This document shows positions 45,285 to 57,300 of a DNA stretch of 64,000 nt, piece after piece. The stretch covers positions 1 through 64,000 of the forward strand of contig WEDG01011521.1 in assembly GCA_017591395.1 (NCBI GenBank), in the 5' to 3' direction. The notes beneath the pieces were generated by a model. It saw only the letters and a list, made by a program, of their open reading frames with translations. It did not search any database and was not told the origin of the DNA. Positions within the stretch are counted from its first letter, which is position 1, and each line of letters opens with the position of its first letter. The translations under genes and the position numbers were made by a program. The DNA is from Schistocephalus solidus. Taxonomy: Eukaryota; Platyhelminthes; Cestoda; Diphyllobothriidea; Diphyllobothriidae.

Positions 45285-45389
45285 ATGGAGAGGAGGTTGC
45301 GACAGCTTTCCGATATTCTTGAGAACGATGGAGTTGATAAACTTCTGGAGTCGCTTAAGAACGGATCTGATTTCCTCGAGGATGTTGAG
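45285..45389 (+). CDS. Gene 2 exon 1 (putative start)
   Basis: ATG 9 bp after an acceptor-like TTTTTGGATCTTCCAG; donor GTAGGA at 45390. It encodes MERRLRQLSDILENDGVDKL and then LESLKNGSDFLEDVE, 35 residues. There is no in-frame stop between the acceptor and the ATG, so an upstream coding exon, a 5'-UTR exon or a trans-spliced leader are all possible. Confidence 0.6.
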
Positions 45390-48300
45390 GTAGGAAAAAC
45401 TCGAAGGTAATTTAAAACCATATCGGAAAAGGGAAATAAAGTCCTCGTAAAAGATAAATTAAGCACTGAAATTGATAGTTCTGGTTCACACTATTGCAGC
45501 CGTTGTTTTATCTTTTCGGTGGCCAGTATATCGTCAGAGAGCCACTAAACTCGCCAGATATGTGCTTCCTTTAATATTTTTCTATTTATATTTCTATTAA
45601 CTATTTAGAATAACTTATTGGGCAGCCCTGGTTTTAGCGAGCGGTGTTCACAGCAAATACTGATTTTAAACATCTTCGTTTTCCAATCCTTGTCTTCATG
45701 CCTCCACTCATTTACAAAGTTTCCATTGACATCGTATAGTCTTTTAAAGTTGACTAGATTCCTCTGCAGGATTTATAAAACGTTGATGACAACCAAGTTA
45801 AAATACTAGTAGACTTTCTCGTGATGGTGTGTGGAAAGTTACTATTACGTTTACAATCCATCCATGCTCATAGAATACTGACAATTAAAGTACAGAGTAG
45901 AGATGTTCTAACGAATGTGGTAATAACTAAAGAGTTCAATTATTACCAGTTAAATTAAGACAGAATTAATATTTGAGATATTTCTAAACGCTTATGTGCA
46001 CAATAAAGCCGCGGGTCATTGCTCTACCACTTATATAGGATATCGGAAATATCTTTAGACGTACTCTCTACGTAATTATAGGAGCGATGAAAAGTTGGAT
46101 TTTATGCATGAGCTAATTTACATTTTAGGATGGAAACACAATAACACATTGCGCGGCGCTATTTAAAAATACTCAAAATGTTGCAGGCTCTGAAAGAGAA
46201 CGAACTTTTAGAACTTGAAGTTCAAAACAAGGTAAGGCAGCAGTGTTTTCTCACTATCATTATTTCTGTATTTATCTTATGCGATCTTCCACATACCTTC
46301 CCTTTGTACTTTGAACCTCTCCGTTTTGCTCAGTCAAAAGGCGTACGTTTGGATGTAAGTCTAAAATGTCAATTTTAATCGCTGGTCATTTAAAGTTTCA
46401 TAAATGATTAGGATAGTTAGTGTTTTAGTTAGTGCTTTTAAAAAAATCATGCCTTGCAGAGGTAAAGGTATTAAACAGAAATACGCACTTGAAATCAGAA
46501 GTTACTGAATAAGATATCTTAGTAAAGAACTAATTAGACGTGAAAAAATCATCCTCTGCGTGATTAATTCAACCATATATATATGATTTAATCAATTTTC
46601 TCAAATTAAATCAGTAAATCACGCAAGTCGGTAAGCTGTCAAAATCTAAACCGCTTAAGTTTTTTAATATACAGAAAGGGTCAGTCCTCTTAGCTTTAGG
46701 CCTTGAGAGATGTCGTAAATATCAATTTTAAAATATTTTATGCTACTTTAGCAGAAATAAAATACGCTAAATTTTATCCGATTATGCGATAGGGGAAAAC
46801 AATGAGTATCCGCAGTTTTGAGGTAGCTGCAATCTATTACCCCGCACACGTAAACTAAGATAATAATAAACTATAGCATGGCCATACAAGGGCATCGTTT
46901 AAGCCTTCAATTAGCAGGATTTAGATTTCAGCGAATGAGAAACCTTGGGCCATCCGATATATTTAAATATGAAGGCTATTTACCAAATGCCATTTAAATT
47001 TCATAGTTTTATGAACTGCTTGAAGAAATTTAAACAGTGATTTAAAAAAGGGTAGCATTTTTTTACAGAGGTCAGTAGATGTTCAGTTAGATAAACTTTG
47101 CGCATTTGCAAACCAAACTCTGTCCCGGAAAGTTTGCTGTCCGATTGTATTTTCTTAAAGTGCACCTAGAGTTAATATAAAATTCTTTTGAATTTAAGAT
47201 TTTAAGTTATTTTGGGCTACATTTTATGATCGACGCCTTTTCACCTTTAAGCGCGGCTGGGCAATTATAAATGAGCGTTTAGTTAAAAATCTGGTTGTCA
47301 AAGGCAAACCCTTTGAAATATATATTTGTTTGCATTTTGGAAGTCACCCAGTCGGAATCTATATTCAAGGGACAAATTCTTATATTCCACTGCAGTTTGG
47401 GCGAGTGAACTTAGTGGACTCAGAAAAATATAATGCAAGCATTGTTTCTTAATAAATCTGCATATTTTTTTAAAATCTTCGCTTAGGACCGAATCCAGTT
47501 TTCATGCTCTACGTGCTCAGGTTGCCTTACCAGAAACCGGGAATGAGAAAATCGGAGTACCACCGAGCAGCTCCATGGTCTTTATATTCAGATATTATGC
47601 ACACACACAATGACGTAGTATTTCGTTCCATTACAACCTCTCAATCTTCGAAGGTACTATAGGACAAGTAATAAATGCCAATAATCCACAATTCTTTTTA
47701 CTATTAGAGGTTAGTTAATTAGAACACCCATACTTAATCCTGCGAAATGTCTCCTTACTAGTTGAATTAGCTAGCTGGCTGGCAGGATACAGCCTGTCGA
47801 CCTTCTGCAGGTCTTAATAAAATTTAATGTCCTTATACAATTAACTGAAGGTTTGTTACATTTTAGATGGGACAGACTCCTTTGTTTTTTGCAATCCTGT
47901 CTGGTTCTATTGAAAACGTTCGATTCTTTCTAGAATCCGGTGCATCCTTTGACATCATCGATATGGTACGCATTTATTTATGCGAATATAACACTTATCG
48001 TCAAGGACACCATACGTCTGAATTGTTTTGATTTACGCAACCTTGTCTCCTGACGGAAGTGGTGGAACCAGTTGCCATCATTTTTTTTTTAAAAACACAA
48101 TTTTTAAGAAAACATTCGGGAATAATTTTTAACTAGCTGAATTGATTTTAAGCATAGATAGAGTGATACTGACTTCCTACATCTAAACGGTGGGTCTTTA
48201 AAGACGGAAATTGATTACGAAGAACAGAGGAAGTTATGTTCAAAAATGTTGGTGCTCTTTCTGACACAAAGAGTGGTCAAAATACCTTCCGTTCGCACTA

Positions 48301-51300
48301 ACATCTTTTGGGTGCAGAAAAATGGAATATTTAAATTTTTCGATGAACAGTTGCTCTGAAGGCCTAACAATGAGCAAATCTGCCATGGTAAAAATGACCA
48401 CATCAAGGTGTCCAAATTAACGTTGTTTAAAGCTTAACGGTTGATCTGAGTGTTCACCTAGTCGTATTATGTTCTCCAGGAGAAGCAAATAATCACATTG
48501 TGTTATGTATAAACTGGCGTTCACGTCCAAGCTAGCCATCGCGTCCAATATAAACTCAGACCATTTTGAATACGTCGATGAATATTGCTGGCAAAGACGA
48601 GGGAGACTGAACGGCCATTTCCATCTTATAAACCATCGTCAGCCAGTCAAACCCAACCCCAGGTGGTGCACAACCCAAGGATCGAAACCCGCAACCTGTT
48701 CATCAGAAGTCCAACGCTCTTACCATTGAGTCATGGGCTCGTTGTCTTGCCAGTTAAAATAAGAATATTTACTTGCATTCGTTGACGAATGCTCACCGAT
48801 CGCTAACGCAACTCTACACGTTCCGCTCGTGCCTTGAGGCTCACTCTCGAGCACCGCCAGCAGCCGCACAGTGGCAGGTAATAGAATAAGCAGACGAATA
48901 TTGCAAGCAAATGTTTAGAACGTTGAACTTCTGACCGGCGGGTCGCGGGTACGACCATCGAGTGGTGTAAACATGGATTAATGTATGCCTGGCTGACGTC
49001 AGCTCATAAGCCAGAAATGGCAATTGCAGACTCTCTCGTCATTTCCGGCAGTATACATTAGCTTATTCTACTACTAACCTCTGGGCGACTGCTGGCGCGC
49101 TCATGAAATAATTCATTTTGTCAGCAAAGGAGTCGAATGCAGTGCGACACGGCTTTCATCAATATGATGGTGCCCACGTGTGATTCGATATCATTCTGTA
49201 TATTCCCTACTTTCTAACACCGTTCACCCCTGTCCAACTGCCAAAGCTCCACAGAAAGGGCCATTTTGTATTCTGAGTGCGGTTGAGACGTAGACAGGAA
49301 CGGCTTGTATGAAATGTAATGCGCTGACATAAATGACGGACTCACGAAGAAGGAGCCACGATCACTGGAACAAAAGCCCTACTAGACTGACGTTTCGGAT
49401 TCCCACTTGAATCCATCATCAGAGATGGAATCAGATACGGGTACTGGATTGCCCAGGTTTTGCAGCATTTAGAGGATGAGGATGGATTCGAGTGAAAAGC
49501 GGAAATGGCAGGCTCATAAAGCTCTCGAATACTTCCTGAAACGCGCCTCATCGCTTCTTTTAGCAAATGATTGACTGGTCGCCCGCTTAATGGTCCATGG
49601 GGAATGTTGAATTTCCTGCCACGTGGAAGGGTCGGACGAAAAAAGCAAGATAAAACACGGCCGCCATAATATTCCAATCAAAGCAGACTGCCAAATTATC
49701 ATGAGGCAGGAACGAGTATACACTTAGGGCACTCAAGTAAAGAAGCAGCATGTGGTTTTCTGGAATTCTGTCGCCGACAACAGGTTAAATGTGTTGAAAT
49801 TAACCAGGATCAGAATTAGCGTTCTCCCCAGAAATATATTAATTTAACAGCACCACTGACAACACTGATGCATTAGCCAGCAGCTAAAGTGAACCATTTT
49901 GACCTGAGTTCTATATGTTCATATAAAAAAACGTGATATATCAAGGATGGATGAGAAATTGCTCAAATTATAGAACGTCCGGTATGCTTCCGTAACACAT
50001 AAGGATTCGGTACTGAAGAGTGCCTGGTTCTGGACGGCTTCTGATTAGGTCCTTCTTAATTGCCTGCTGCACGTCATCAAATACATATGGTAAGTGAAAT
50101 ATATTTAAGGAAAAATAATTAAACTAAGGGGAAAAAGTTGGCTTTAACTATATTTAAAGTATATAGCGTACATATCCAAGTATAAAGTGAAGTATCTTAC
50201 ACATAGTTAAGTGCATAATGTTTGAATATATGTTTCAAAAGTATCTCACCAGATAGGAAGGCAATAATTTCATTTTCTATTGCTCGAGATACGGTTAAAA
50301 AAAAGCAAAAATTCGTTTGATTTTGCAGATAGAGCAGTCGGAATTATAAACCTTTTCTATAAGACAACGTGCAGAGATGCTAACCACTGACTAATAAAGT
50401 TCAATAGAAGAAGCGGCTGCAATCGTAGGCATAGCATTCATGTTTGCCAAAAAAGATATTTCATCGTCAAAATTACGGTATAGGTTTTGTTGTTGGTATG
50501 GCCTTTTGAATGAGGGGTTTACTTGAAATATCAGCGAATACTTGGTGGTTTGCGTCGCTTATAATCAGCTTAGAAAGAAATATAGGTTCCGTAGTTTGTG
50601 TACAGCAAAACACTAAAATAAGCTTTTTGTTGAAATTGCTGTACGACGTCGTGGGTTTTAATTTATGTAGTTTATCTTGTGAGGGTAAAGGGCAATGCCT
50701 TTGAAAGCCCTATTGTTTACATGCCAGTGCATCATATACACCTGCACACGCACACGTAAAAATAGCCACCATTAAAATAGTTTTCCCAAAATTTAAGAAG
50801 CATTATTTTTACAACTTTCTCCTTCCTGTAGTTAATGTTGTATTAGTTCACGTTCAGATTGTCGATGGAAAACAAAGGACACATATGTTTATCCAAGCTT
50901 TTCTTAAGGAGCTTTGGGGTGGTGCCCAAACGACTGCTTGCAGGAGATCAGTCCATTGTTCTGATACACATTTCATGAAGAATTCAGAGCTGAGGTTTAG
51001 TCTGGACACTTTCATTGGAAACTTTATCGCGTATCCTCGAAGATGAGACGGGAGGTGCCAATTACGAATGTCCCCTTAGGGCATCCCTTGCTTAAGTCCA
51101 CTTACTATGTTGTGAACTAAGTTAAAAGCAACGCTTTGCGATCTGTAACACAGAGGGAACAGAGTAAAGCATTTCGGTCTTACTATCTTAAAGTGGCATT
51201 TTTAACCTTTTACTAGCTTAACTGCACGAAGTTGAACATTCTAGAGACAAATTTTGTCTTTTGCCAGGCATGTTACCACGTCTGTATGGCACACTCTAGG

Positions 51301-54300
51301 TAAGGTCGAATACGCCATATATTTTACGAAAGGATCTTTTGTCGAAAGGTTTAAAACACCCTTTGATCATGTGCAGTAGTTTAGTGGCGTTGTTTAATGC
51401 CCTGATGCATTTCAATGGTGGTTTCAGATTACTCTGTACCCAAACTTCAAAGGTCTTTACGCGAAGATTCTTAGGGAATTTAGAACGCCTTTCAGGCAAT
51501 ATGCTCTCATGCACTCTGTTGGAATGTTGTAACTTGGGCGCGGGTGTAAGACGCCACACTTTAGCACATTGAAATCTACGAGCTATTTTTCGGACCAAGT
51601 TTTCAGTCCAAGCTGTTTATTTAACTAATCTTTCTGGTCGTTGGGCCCTAAGTGACACGCCAGAGCTTAGCATCATCAGAAAACTTGTTCCTACCGTAGT
51701 TTAGTTTTCAAAGGCTGTCATTAACACAAAGGATGATAAGAAAGGGACCCAGAACTGTATGGCAAATTAACAAGGCCTTCCATTATTTTGTAGGAAAAAG
51801 CAAATCCAGCTTATAGGCCTTCATCTGTTTGCGGACATCTTGCCACCTCCCTTATGTAAGGGAACGATGTTGAATCGCTTCTACTGCGAACACAAGCTCT
51901 CTGTTCTCGTTAGCAGCTCGAATTGAAATGAGAGAGGCATTGCTAGCTCTGTTAATAGCTCTTTAAAGTATCAGCCCAGAATCCCATGCAGTTCAGGAGA
52001 CTTGTCTGATTTGAATTGGCTGATGACCAGTCTCACTTCTTCGATCGAAAAGGCTACTGTTTCAATAACAGTAAGAACTTCGATTATTAGACATTCCAGA
52101 TTGTCATCAGGGCTTCCACCGTAAAACCCAATCAAAAAACGGGGACAGTAGCTGCACGATTTGCTATCCTTCCCTTAATATTTTCCCGAGCATATCTTTT
52201 AGAATCGCAATTTCGTCCCGGTGCTTCATCTGACTGCGGATGTACCCACAAAACATCTTGGGACACATTGTGTTTTCTGCTGTCAGTCAAAGCTCAAAGG
52301 CAATTCTAGCAATCCGTAGTTGCTTATGGCATGCGATTCGTTGTGGCTTTATTTTTCATGAGGATGGCGTTTTGGTCACATTTTTAACTCATCACACACT
52401 AGCCATCATTGCGGACTTAAAATACCCGAACACAACTCCAAATCATGCTTTTGTTCAATTAAAACACTGCCTTTTAATTTGTGATTCAATAAGGCCCTAC
52501 TCTGAGGGATGCCACTTTGCTCAAGCAGGGTCATAAAAATTGACCATTTAGTCCCCTTTTGAACCTCCTAGAAAGCTACTGATAATGATTTGACGCAGTT
52601 TTAAGACATCATATCACTCTTTAAAATCATGCTACTTCCGTTGTCCTTGCTCCCGTTCTAAGGTTATGGATGCCCAGGGGGTGACAAGATACATTTTAAA
52701 ATAATCTTCCAAGTGCTAAGATTGCGGCAGTTTCGCTGTTAAATTGCCTATTAGCATAACAAAAATTCGCAAACAAAATCTCTGCATTTGTTTATCCGTA
52801 GTAAAACCTTCTTAATACGCTCATGGTTTTCGACTATTGATGTCCTGAATTATTTTTGATGTCATTAATCACATGAGCACTGAAATTCCTGTACACATGA
52901 TGAGAATACTTACTTCAGTAATGAGGGTGAACGTAAAAGTCCACCACAGGTAGCTTATAAATCATTCAATAAAACATTACTACTTAGATGTAGGATGCGC
53001 TAACCCCAATACAGTGATTTGCCAACATGTATATATTTTCCACAAAGACTGCCAGAGAAATGTTTATGCATTTGATTTTACCGTGAGCCTGCACGTTGTT
53101 CAGTGCATGCTAAATCTATTGAATAAAATGAATTTTTTACTTGACTTTTAACTTCACTAAATAATGATTCAAAACTAACCTTTGTGAACTAGAATAAAAG
53201 TACGAAACCATCCAAAAAAATTCACGATGAGTGAAGGGCAATTTCAGTTAATTGCAGTTATTCAACTGAAAGCCAACCACCGCCAAGTTATTATATTCGA
53301 GTTGCCAAGTTTTATCAGAGTTGTAAACGCATTTAACAATTTTCGCTAAACTGGCATAACTGAAGACCATTTGGCTGGAGCAAAATCACATTCAAATGTA
53401 AGTGATCCGCGAATATGAGGTTGTCCATCATGCAAGAGATCAAGGAGAGCTTTCTAGGTGTCTTCGTTTCCAGAAATGTAAACATTTGGAAATAACGCAA
53501 CAATTGAAATAAGTTCTTGAAATACACTGTGCCCCGTAACAATACAAGTGTAATATATGTCGAGAAAATCATGGAGCAGAATTACCGGTCAATTAACGAT
53601 TTATCAATTATATGAAAACCTTACTCCACATTAGCCGACAATAACATGGTATAAATAGATACAAATATTAAGCAAACCTATATTTATCCGTTTTTATTCT
53701 GTAGCCTATTCAGCATATGTTAGTTTGCTTCGTGTTTTTATAACAATATGTTTTGGTTGCATTCTAAGGCCGATGTTTATATAATTGATTTGACATCTTC
53801 GGACAAGTAAATGCGTACGATACCTTTTCTTGTAATAATTTTTTTAGAATGGAAATAGTCCACTGCATGTTTCGGCTACAATTGAAAATCTTGACATTGT
53901 TGAATTTCTCTCAACATCGGGCGTTGAATTGAACAAGCTCAATAAGGTAAGCAAACATAAAGTTTTGTTATTCTTCAAAAATAACTTGTTCACTGACGAA
54001 ACATAAAAAAAGGCACCAAGTTTCTGCTCCAATCGCTGCAGGTGCTCCTTTTAACACGCACAATTTAAATAGAGAAGACATTTTTGTATTCTATTCACAA
54101 GCATGAATTCTCCTTTTTAGCTTTGCAGCAAATAAAAAAACGTATTTGAGGATTAAAAAGTATGTTTTTGGTTGAACGCCTATTCCCTTTAGGCCTCTTT
54201 TTGAGTGAATCTGGTAAAAGGTAGGATCTTTAAATTGGGTATCGCTGAAGGTGTGGCACCATTTCGCATACATACTGTTCTGTAGCACTAATTTACTCGT

Positions 54301-57300
54301 TTCTTATTGCGCCGTATTTAAAACCTGAACTGCATTTAGAACACTATTTGTAAATCACCAGCGTAAAATATCGCGATAACTATCTGTCTTTAAAAATGAA
54401 TATTCATTTAAGTATTCTAACGAGAAAAAAACATGCTTGAATTGCATTATCAACATGCTTTAAATTCAGTAAAAAAACTGTTTCAAATTTAGTATTGTAT
54501 TATACCTATACTTAAAGTAGTAATGCTTTACCTGAGATTGTATAGTTTTTTCGCCGGCACGGCTCCTCTTCAGGATGATTTCGAGGTTTACCTTCCAATA
54601 AAAGTCACTCACATTTTGCATTTTTAAGAGCTGAAATGCAGCTCATTCAGCGAGATGTTTCCGATTTGTTTGTTTCAGTAACTTCTTTTATGCATCTTTG
54701 TAACTTTGTTTTACTTCATACTTTGACTTAGCTTTACTGCCTGTAGAGAAGCATATTTGAAGATATCCAAAAATCTTTTAATTACTTAAAAAACGCAGTA
54801 ACACAATCGACTATTCAGAAAGGTTGATAACGGTTAACCTTAGGTTTTTCGACAAAATAGATGTACTTTTTAGCTATAAGAATGCTAATAAATTATGTTC
54901 ACTATTTTTTTTGCAAACACAGAAGCAAGATAGAATTCGAAAGATATAAAGTGTTGGAGGGAAAAAGGGCCATAGTGGTGTACTTTAATCCTTACTCAAT
55001 CCATATCTAAAACCCTACTATTAATCTTTTTCCTAAATTAAACCTTCCTGAAATTTAGCGCAGGTCCCCCTGTAATACGGAGTTGCCTATCTCAGTATTC
55101 ATACCACAGTCATTTTAAGTCAAAGAAAACGATTTTAAACCCAGATTTATCTTAACAATGCAACATTAGGAACTTTTCTATCCTCAATAATAAAGGAGAG
55201 GAGTGAAGAGTACGTAGACATTGAACAGGAACTACCGTTTATGCTACCTGGTAGTGAGGCTGACATTTTAAGGCAATACATGCAGGGCATGCGCCATCAA
55301 ATGAACGTCCATTATAAAATGAACTATGCTAAAGCAAACATTTTTAGGGGTGCATACACTAAACGTGGAAAAGGATGTCCATAGCATCAAACTTTAAGCG
55401 ATATGACCAGCACACTACGAACCTCACTATAAATTACAAAAAATGCTTGCATAGCTGAAAATGAGATTTTTTGTAAAGTAACTTCTTCAGTCATCCTTAC
55501 AACAACCTACCATGATAAGTTGCTTGCCGTAAGAACTTTTCTTATAACAACCCGTTCTATTTGTGTGTTAACTTAAGTTGAGTAGAAATAATATTCATTT
55601 GCCGTTAAAAATTCAGAAAAAGTATTAGACAGACGAAGCCTCATGTTGCATAGTTAGCTGAACTGATGAGCACTTCACTTTGGTAAGTTTTTCTTGTACG
55701 ATCCTTTAAACACTTAGTGCTATCAACTCTTGGATTCCTAGACTTGAACCTAACAGCGACGTTTCCGAAGTTGGTCTGCACGTTTGCAGTTTTTGCTTCC
55801 AAAACGACTTCATAAAAAACAGTCTGACCTGTATTCAGACCACTGACAATGCAACTAGGCATTTTAATGGAAGCTGGGAGTACAATTCATGCTGTTTATG
55901 AATGATCTACATATCATTTTCCTATTAGATGAACGAAACAGCCCTACACATCGCGTGTAAAAGAGGCAACCTGCGCAATTGCATTGCACTAGTAGCGGCC
56001 GGCGTCAATCCAAACGCGATCAATTTGGTACAAGTTTGTATTTTAATTGAATGCAAGTATAGAACGGAGAGACAGCCTTGCACTTGGCTACGAAGGAATC
56101 CCTATTCGAGGCAGTCCAGGCCTTGGTAATGCGTGGCGCACACCCTAACATTCAAGATCAGGTAATCTGTAATCGTATTTAAAGTTACTTGCAAACATAT
56201 CGTTAAAAAACAGTAAACTGTGATTTGAATACGCAATTTAGCCCTGTAGTAAACTGAAAAATCAGTAAGAGGGGATAACATATAAAAGCATTGGTGTTAT
56301 TGCAATAGCGAAATACTGTCTTAATTTGGAGAGAAAATCTGCGTGAGCAAAAACAATTTTTCATGACGGAAAGCTTGTATTGTGTTCATTTTTGTACTAA
56401 AAATGCGAAACCAAGTAGAAAACTGCTAAAACATAAAATTAAATAAAAATTTGTGACTGAACCACTTAAGCTACAACATCGGCTTGAATTAAAAGCCCAT
56501 GACTCTTTGGTATACCTTAAGGATATTATATTCCCTGATTTGGAATTGAAGTCACTTTAGGAAAGCGAAAGATAACTGCAAGATTATCAGAGGGCTGAAC
56601 GTAGACAGGTGATAATTTTGCTAACAGGATCAACTATTTCATTTTTTAAATATCTTTTTCTGATTGAACTGAGACAGATAAAGTGAGATATAAGAGAAGG
56701 AAAATACAGTGAGCCGAAGTTGGATCCTACCAAGGTCCTGAGACCTCACCATAAATAGCCCGATGCAAATTGTAACTATTGAGATCAGACCACAGTCTTG
56801 GTTTAGATGCTAACCTAATGATGAGTTAGATGCCATTAGTTAATATTAAAAGTCAGACCTCTGTAGTACCCTCTACCCTCGGAGATCGAAAAAACTTCAC
56901 GGAAGTATAGTACACACATACTTAAGGTCAGGTCATTTAAGGTAGGTGTTCATGGTAGCTTATTTATTCGATCCGTAATTTTATTATAGCGAGTAAATAG
57001 AGCAGGATTTATTGGATCAACTAATTGCGCTTCAGCTCCTCAGCTCCATCCCGTCCCTGCGTAATGTGTACACCGATCCGTTTTTGAAGGCAATCTTATT
57101 AAAAAGGAAAGTAAAAATAATAGCTTTTTCGCTTATATCATTGCCTACACTCTTGCTTGTCTTCATTGGCTGCACTGTTAATGTTACTAAGGCCAGGACC
57201 ACCAGCGTGTTTATCACACCTGAGAGATAGTTCGATATCGTTTTACGCAAGAAAGATTGCAGTTAAAAATGAAACATCGTTCACCGCTTTTTACTTATGC

